Assembly: GCF_000327285.1 (NCBI RefSeq)
Contig: NZ_HE998568.1
Coordinates: 607,898-654,342, forward strand
Direction of reading: 5' to 3'
Source of the DNA: Holdemania massiliensis AP2
GTDB taxonomy: Bacteria > Bacillota_I > Bacilli_A > Erysipelotrichales > Erysipelotrichaceae
DNA: 46,445 nucleotides
In this document: in pieces, positions 42,109 to 46,445 of the stretch
Numbering within the stretch: the stretch's first letter is position 1
How the letters are laid out: each line of letters starts with the position of its first letter
Made by a program: the position numbers and the translations under genes
Notes under the pieces: model-generated
What the model was told of the DNA's origin: nothing
Database searches by the model: none
The model's input: the letters and a program-made list of their open reading frames with translations, nothing else

Positions 42109-43464
42109 TTATTGGGCCGAAGCCAGTGAGGCATTTTTCTTTTCTTTTCGGCTTAAGACAAAGAAATAGAGAACGCAGAGGATGATCTGCACAAAGGTCG
42201 AACACGGCGTTGCCAGACCGATCCGAAACAGTGTAACTGGTACGCATTTGCTGGCTAGGTAAGAAACCGGAATCCGCACACAGAAAGCGCCGATCAGTCC
42301 CTGAAACATCACGAAGGTCGTCTTGCCGCAGCCGTTGAAGTACCCGACAAAGCAGAACATAAACGACACCAGCAGCGTATCGATTGCATAAGCTTTCAGA
42401 TAATCTGCCGCAGCATAAATGACCTGCGCGTCCCGTGCGAACAAGCCGGAAAGCAGATGACCGTGAAAGAATGCGAAATAACTCATGAAGATGCCGAATA
42501 ACAGCGATGTCGCAATGCCGCAGACCATGCCGCGCTTTGCCCGCTGGGGTTGATTCGCGCCGATATTCTGAGCGACATAGGCCGAGATGGACTGCGCATA
42601 GGCCGAAGGCACCAACAGAATAAAGGTACAGACTTTTTCCGCGACACCCACGCCCGCAGAAGCGATAACGCCAAGCTGATTGACGATGGCCGTAATCGCT
42701 AAAAAGGAAATGCTGACAAGCAGGTCCTGCAGCGCTACGGGCGCGCCCAGTTTAACGATTTCCTTGATCGTCGAGCCGTGAAATCGAATATGCCGCCAGG
42801 AAAAAGGAAACGGCAGGCCCTGACGGGCAACCACCATCAGCGACAAAATCACACTGATTGCCTGGGCCATGACCGTGGCCAGCGCCGCGCCGGCCGCGCC
42901 CATTTTAAATCCGGCAACCAGAAGCAGATCCAGAACAATATTCGCAGCACAAGCAATCGCGACGGCTAAAAGCGGCGTGCGCGCATCCCCCAATCCGCGG
43001 AAAATACTGCCCAGCGTATTGTAGGCGGCGATAAACAAAATCCCGCCGGAGCATATCAGAACATATTGATTGGTAAACGCGACCGCTTCCGCCGGTGCCT
43101 GCATCAGCGTAACCAGAGCCGGCGTTGCGAACAACATGATCCCGGTCAGAATTAAAGCCAGGCAGCCAAACAGAAAAACACCGCTTTCCACAGTCTGACC
43201 CACTTTTTCCGGTTCGCCCCGACCAAACTGCTGCCCGATTAAGACCGTGATGCCCATCGCCAGTCCCGTGATAATCACCATCATCGTGTGCATCACCTGA
43301 CTGCCCGTCGCTACCGCAGACACAGCTTCCGGCGAAGCAAACTGACCGACAACCAGTAAGTCCACCGCCCCATACAGTGCCTGTAAAATTAAGGCGATCA
43401 TAATCGGCACCGTAAATTTCATCAGCGGCGCTAAAATTTTTCCACTCGTAAATTCAGCTCTCAT
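42109..43464 (-). CDS. MATE family efflux transporter with attenuator-like leader
   Basis: A 451-residue MATE protein with about 12 membrane segments; FTVPIMIALILQALYGAVDLLVV at the N-terminus is typical (shown by its first residues FTVPIMIALI). It is the third MATE gene in the window and is transcribed alone. The ATG at 43464 has a GGAGGAG ribosome site and is preferred over the frame start at 43482. Its expression is probably conditional: a strong promoter feeds an 80-nt leader with a terminator hairpin ending 21 bases before the ATG. Substrate unknown. Confidence 0.91.
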   Translation of the reverse strand: MRAEFTSGKILAPLMKFTVPIMIALILQALYGAVDLLVVGQFASPEAVSAVATGSQVMHTMMVIITGLAMGITVLIGQQFGRGEPEKVGQTVESGVFLFGCLALILTGIMLFATPALVTLMQAPAEAVAFTNQYVLICSGGILFIAAYNTLGSIFRGLGDARTPLLAVAIACAANIVLDLLLVAGFKMGAAGAALATVMAQAISVILSLMVVARQGLPFPFSWRHIRFHGSTIKEIVKLGAPVALQDLLVSISFLAITAIVNQLGVIASAGVGVAEKVCTFILLVPSAYAQSISAYVAQNIGANQPQRAKRGMVCGIATSLLFGIFMSYFAFFHGHLLSGLFARDAQVIYAAADYLKAYAIDTLLVSFMFCFVGYFNGCGKTTFVMFQGLIGAFCVRIPVSYLASKCVPVTLFRIGLATPCSTFVQIILCVLYFFVLSRKEKKNASLASAQ

Positions 43465-43484
43465 TGAAACTCCTCCAATCAATC

Positions 43485-43600
43485 AAAAAAGGATAAGACA
43501 CTGACGCTTCCGTCAGCCATCTTATCCAGCAAATCACCCGAATGTGATTTCCCCTCCGATGAATACTGTCATTATAGTTGAAATCTGCGGTCAATGTCAA
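43485..43600 (-). promoter_or_regulatory. Strong promoter, structured leader and terminator ahead of MATE gene
   Basis: Minus strand TTGACA (43595-43600), 18-base spacer, TATAAT (43571-43576); start near 43564. The leader holds a hairpin AAATCAC/GTGATTT (43533-43552) and then GGATAAGA/TCTTATCC (43491-43527) with inner CTGACG/CGTCAG, followed by TTTTTT, all before the MATE ribosome site. This is the layout of a transcription attenuator or riboswitch. I cannot match it to a known class, and no leader peptide start lies after the transcription start. Confidence 0.72.
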
Positions 43601-43604
43601 CGTT

Positions 43605-43882
43605 TCTTCACCACATTTGTACGCAGCTGCATCCGGGAAAAAACAGATTCCGCGGATGATCGACGCCTCGATTGAACTTACCGTGATCATTCAGGACTTT
43701 TCCCTGCATTCCCGCGGCTCTTTTTAATTCCGCTTGCAGCCTTGCTCAAAAGCCTAACCGGGAGGCAGAGCCGGCACACAGCAAATCCATTTTTTCTTCC
43801 GCTTCAGTCTTCATATCAATCATGAAGAACCCCGGACGCTTCTTCTTAACAGCCGGTTCTGCAAATCAGACGAAAAGATTCC
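43605..43882. other. Spacer between transglutaminase-like and MATE genes
   Basis: No gene supported. A 25-codon minus-strand frame starting with ATG near 43822 has no ribosome site. No clear terminator for the transglutaminase-like gene was seen. Confidence 0.4.
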
Positions 43883-45031
43883 TCAGTTGCCGGCGCTTTC
43901 CCGCAATCCGGCTATCACCTCCGCCGCAGAATTTCCAACACTCAGCCGCACGCAATCCGATGGATATCCCAAAGTCTGTGTCGAGATATCCAGCTTCAGC
44001 CATTCACACGGCGTAGCTTCAAGTTCCAGCCAGACTGCCGGCTGCCCTGTAATCCAATTCACACCGGAAGCGATGCGCACAGCGAAGCCAGACTGTCTTA
44101 ACGATTCGCAAAGTTGTTCCCATACTTGCATTGCAGCCTCTGAACTGGTTTCGAGCTGTGTAAGCAGTTCAGTTTGAGTGAAACTCGAAATTTTTTCAAA
44201 CACAGCCGGCGACAACGCCGTGTTTGACGTTGATGAATAAGCCTGAAGATGTACAAGACATCGAACTCCGAATTCATTCCGCCACGCTTTCAAAAGAAAC
44301 TGCCCTGCCCCCTCCAACGCTTTCGGCATTTTCTTAAAATGGAGATAAACCTGCCGATCCTGCTGAATTGCCAGAGGTTCAGTAATTTTAAGCTTTAACA
44401 CAGACGGCATCGGCAATTCGCTGATCGTTTCCGCAATCCGAAGCGTCACACGATTTCCCCAATATCCGATCAAGCCGGATAGCGCATCCACAGCCAGCCA
44501 GCCTGTCGGATCAAAATAAACTTCATTCCACACGTGCAGCTGATTCGGGGCGCTGATTCCCTGAACATAACGAACAGGAATCCCCTGTTCCCGGCAAAGC
44601 GCCGCCATCTCCATCGCAAATTCCCGGCATGTTCCCCGACCGCGGAACCAGGCTTCCTTTAAGGATAAACCTGAATCTCTGCCGCGGCTGTAATCCTCTG
44701 CCAATTGCGGATCATAAGTCATTCGCTGCTGGATGAAAGTGATCGCTGCCGCAAGCCATTCCACATCATCCTCAGTCTGCCGGCTTAACCGCCGGGCCGC
44801 TTCTTGCAGCTCAAGAAGAGCGCCGAAATCGGAGCTTTGCGGAAGAACCTGCCGATGCTTTGCGACTTTCTGCAGCTGTTGGATTAAGCCTTCTAAATTC
44901 TCTTTCCCGGATTCGACAGTCCAGCTTCTCCACTGCGGATTCTCCGGCACTGAATTCATTTCAATGATCCGTTGTCCGGCATGCCGGATATCCGGACAAT
45001 CTTTGGGATCCAGCTGAAAACAAACCATCAT
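43883..45031 (-). CDS. Transglutaminase-like domain protein
   Basis: A 382-residue protein with a transglutaminase-like core (about residues 85-190). The catalytic triad is visible: C135 in GRGTCREF, H166 in QLHVWNEV and D174 in FDPTGW. There is no signal peptide or membrane segment, so it should be cytoplasmic; such proteins are usually proteases or amidases, sometimes linked to peptide modification. The C-terminal 170 residues are not recognised. AAAGGAGA precedes the ATG at 45031. It follows the AEC carrier by 18 bases and is probably co-transcribed with it. Confidence 0.85.
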   Translation of the reverse strand: MMVCFQLDPKDCPDIRHAGQRIIEMNSVPENPQWRSWTVESGKENLEGLIQQLQKVAKHRQVLPQSSDFGALLELQEAARRLSRQTEDDVEWLAAAITFIQQRMTYDPQLAEDYSRGRDSGLSLKEAWFRGRGTCREFAMEMAALCREQGIPVRYVQGISAPNQLHVWNEVYFDPTGWLAVDALSGLIGYWGNRVTLRIAETISELPMPSVLKLKITEPLAIQQDRQVYLHFKKMPKALEGAGQFLLKAWRNEFGVRCLVHLQAYSSTSNTALSPAVFEKISSFTQTELLTQLETSSEAAMQVWEQLCESLRQSGFAVRIASGVNWITGQPAVWLELEATPCEWLKLDISTQTLGYPSDCVRLSVGNSAAEVIAGLRESAGN

Positions 45032-45049
45032 TTGCTTCTCCTTTCCAGC

Positions 45050-45988
45050 TTATATGAAGCCGAACTGACTAAAACAGAAAATCCACAGAAATATAGTCGG
45101 AATGCAGAACACCGTACTGAACAAAAGTCCCTGACTGGCCAGTTCGCTGTCGCTGCCCATTCCTTCAGCCATCGAATAAGACGATACCGCGTTGGGTGAA
45201 GCAAAGATCGCCAGAAGACTGACCAGTGCCACGCCGCGGATGCCCAGAACAACCGCCGTTCCCAGGGCCGCCAGCGGTGTCCATACCAATCGGGCAGAAA
45301 CCGAGGCGATCAGCTCCTTCTTATTCTCAGCGACTTTTTCCGCCTGAAAGCCAGCTCCTAAAATGATCAACGCCAACGGCGTCGATACTTTCCCCATATC
45401 GCTGATGACAGAAGCCAGCGGTTTCCACAAATGAATTCCGGTAAATAAGCAAAGCAAGCCAAGCCCTGACGCAAGGATTAGGGGATTGGTCACAATCCCT
45501 TCAGCTAATTTGGATAACCGCGCTTTTCCCCCGCGGAACGACTCCAGCACAATCACCGATAAAATATTAAACAAAGGCACAATCACAGCGATCAGCATCG
45601 ACATCACACCCAGCTGAGCGTCGCCGTAAATTAGCTGCACAATCGGCATGCCGAACAACACCGCGTTGCTTCGATATGTATTCATAATCATGACGCCCTG
45701 TTTCCGCGGATCAGGACTGATTCGCGGCATGATCAGCCATCCTGCCGCACAGGCGATCAGCACGCCGGAAGCAGCATAGATTAACAATTGCGGCTGCAGT
45801 ACCGTTTTTAAGTCAGTCGCCAGTATATTATTGAATAATGTACACGGCAAAAACAATTTAAAGACCCACTGATTCATCTGTTTTAATGTCCGCTCATCAC
45901 AAAGATGCCGCCGGCGCACGCCCTGACCTACCAAAATTAAAAATAACAGCGGCATCACCACATTCAATGATAAAATAAGACTCTCCAT
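45050..45988 (-). CDS. AEC (auxin efflux carrier) family transporter
   Basis: A 312-residue membrane protein of the AEC family with about ten hydrophobic segments; NTYRSNAVLFGMPIVQLIYG in the first half and ASPNAVSSYSMAEGMG in the second are typical. It is followed at 18 bases by the transglutaminase-like gene. The ATG at 45988 has a modest GGGGATAGG ribosome site. Likely an organic-acid carrier; substrate unknown. Confidence 0.9.
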   Translation of the reverse strand: MESLILSLNVVMPLLFLILVGQGVRRRHLCDERTLKQMNQWVFKLFLPCTLFNNILATDLKTVLQPQLLIYAASGVLIACAAGWLIMPRISPDPRKQGVMIMNTYRSNAVLFGMPIVQLIYGDAQLGVMSMLIAVIVPLFNILSVIVLESFRGGKARLSKLAEGIVTNPLILASGLGLLCLFTGIHLWKPLASVISDMGKVSTPLALIILGAGFQAEKVAENKKELIASVSARLVWTPLAALGTAVVLGIRGVALVSLLAIFASPNAVSSYSMAEGMGSDSELASQGLLFSTVFCIPTIFLWIFCFSQFGFI

Positions 45989-46204
45989 TTCCTATCCCCA
46001 CTCTCTACCCCAATATTGTAAAACGATGAACTTCATTGTCCAGCTGAAAAAGGATAAAAAAAGGAAATTTTTATCCAATAACAGCTGTTTTTGCCTTTTT
46101 TTCGTCCCGCAACTTCAAGTTGCTGAAAAACGCAAACACAACTTGGTAGCTTTCCCTGTCAATATCCCCTACAATATAGACATCAAATAAAGGTTAGGTG
46201 AACA
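45989..46204. other. Divergent spacer, AEC gene / XRE gene
   Basis: Contains a hairpin GGATAAAAA/TTTTTATCC (46051-46075) and a palindrome GCAACTT/AAGTTGC (46110-46124). On the plus strand TACAAT (46171-46176) is a likely -10 for the XRE gene; the nearest TTGGTA is too far for a standard -35. Confidence 0.45.
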
Positions 46205-46336
46205 ATGATGAATTTTGCCCAAAAACTCCAGAAAAAAAGAAAAGATGCCGGTTTTTCCCAGGAACAGCTGGCTTTTGAACTCAACGTTTCACGTCAGGCC
46301 GTTTCAAAATGGGAAAGCGGGGTATCACTTAGATAA
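46205..46336 (+). pseudogene. XRE-family HTH regulator truncated after the HTH
   Basis: The frame encodes 43 residues: a normal XRE/HTH_3 start and HTH (LAFELNVSRQAVSKWESG) followed by VSLR and a stop. Intact relatives continue after SG.SLP with 20 or more residues of the domain and often a second domain. The family match ends at 46330, exactly where unrelated sequence begins, so the gene appears interrupted. An AGGTGA ribosome site precedes the ATG codons at 46205 and 46208. Confidence 0.75.
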
Positions 46337-46445
46337 AGATACCACACCATTCCCACGCTGACTTTTGCTCAACCGATACAGCCGGAGGGCTGGATAACAA
46401 GAAAAGGCGGTATGCGCCCCGTGGAGGGGGGTAGCGTACCGCCTT
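46331..46445. mobile_element. Probable end of an insertion element, running off the window
   Basis: Sequence interrupting the XRE gene. It has a GGTATC/GATACC inverted repeat across the junction (46321-46343) and a large hairpin AAGGCGGTA/TACCGCCTT (46404-46445) with an inner CCCC/GGGG stem, ending at the last base. Subterminal hairpins without long terminal repeats recall IS200/IS605-type elements. No transposase is in view, so the type is uncertain. Confidence 0.45.

Noticed and set aside
43485-43564. Purine, fluoride or guanidine riboswitch upstream of the MATE gene
   Set aside because: The conserved bases I know for these classes are not present; left as an unclassified attenuator.
43561-43590. 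Leader peptide start (ATG overlapping TATAATG) before the MATE gene
   Set aside because: The ATG lies within the -10 box, upstream of the predicted transcription start, so it would not be in the mRNA.
1-46445. CRISPR arrays, tRNA and rRNA genes, phage genes
   Set aside because: No regularly spaced direct repeats, tRNA-like cloverleaf ends or rRNA-like segments were noticed; no phage structural or integrase genes seen.

Overview
The window looks like a chromosomal piece of a gut-type Bacillota. AGGAGG-like ribosome binding sites are nearly universal, there are LicT/BglG antitermination, a LevR-type sigma-54 activator, several mannose-family PTS, a lipobox lipoprotein and a CcpA-type cre site, and base composition is close to balanced. 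The gene mix (many PTS, MATE and AEC transporters, M81 proteins) would suit an Erysipelotrichia such as Holdemania, but that placement is an impression and not proven. Most genes lie on the minus strand in short operons.

Region 1 (1-6.1 kb, minus): two tandem GH1 6-phospho-beta-glycosidases behind their own promoter, then an AEC carrier, a MATE exporter and a HAD phosphatase. Region 2 (6.2-13 kb, minus): an M24-fold protein lacking most metal ligands, two M81 MlrC-like proteins, an AbrB-family membrane protein and an MFS carrier, divergent from an RpiR/SIS regulator. Region 3 (13.9-18.75 kb, minus): a beta-glucoside-type PTS operon (EIIA, LicT-like antiterminator, EIIBC) under a promoter overlapped by a cre site, with a clear RAT/terminator leader; a third M81 gene follows.

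Region 4 (18.75-23.6 kb): a LytTR response regulator and GHKL histidine kinase, glyA, and a compact type I toxin-antitoxin candidate (60-residue hydrophobic/basic peptide overlapped by a convergent small RNA with its own promoter and terminator). Region 5 (23.6-33.2 kb): a self-contained sigma-54 module: rpoN, divergent LevR-type activator, then mannose-family EIIA-EIIB-EIIC-EIID, a FrlB/GfrE/GfrF-like SIS deglycase/isomerase and a MATE protein. The sigma-54 promoter of the PTS operon lies inside the 3' arm of the activator gene's terminator. A second, apparently toxin-less copy of the antitoxin-like RNA follows rpoN.

Region 6 (33.3-37.3 kb, plus): a sugar-binding-protein-like lipoprotein overlapping a large hybrid histidine kinase. 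Region 7 (37.3-41.9 kb): an amino-sugar operon (EIIC, EIID, NanE epimerase, SIS protein) with no EIIA/EIIB of its own, divergent from an RpiR regulator, with a large nested palindrome downstream of its promoter. Region 8 (41.5-46.4 kb): an orphan small protein, a third MATE exporter whose strong promoter feeds an 80-nt leader ending in a terminator hairpin, a transglutaminase-like protein, a second AEC carrier, and an XRE regulator cut off after its HTH by foreign sequence that looks like an insertion-element end and runs out at the window edge.

The common theme is uptake of phosphorylated sugars or glycated/amino sugars, with layered local control (antitermination, CcpA, sigma-54, RpiR), plus many exporters. 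The items most worth a second look are the type I toxin-antitoxin pair and its decayed relative, the terminator-embedded sigma-54 promoter, the M24/M81 cluster and the MATE leader.
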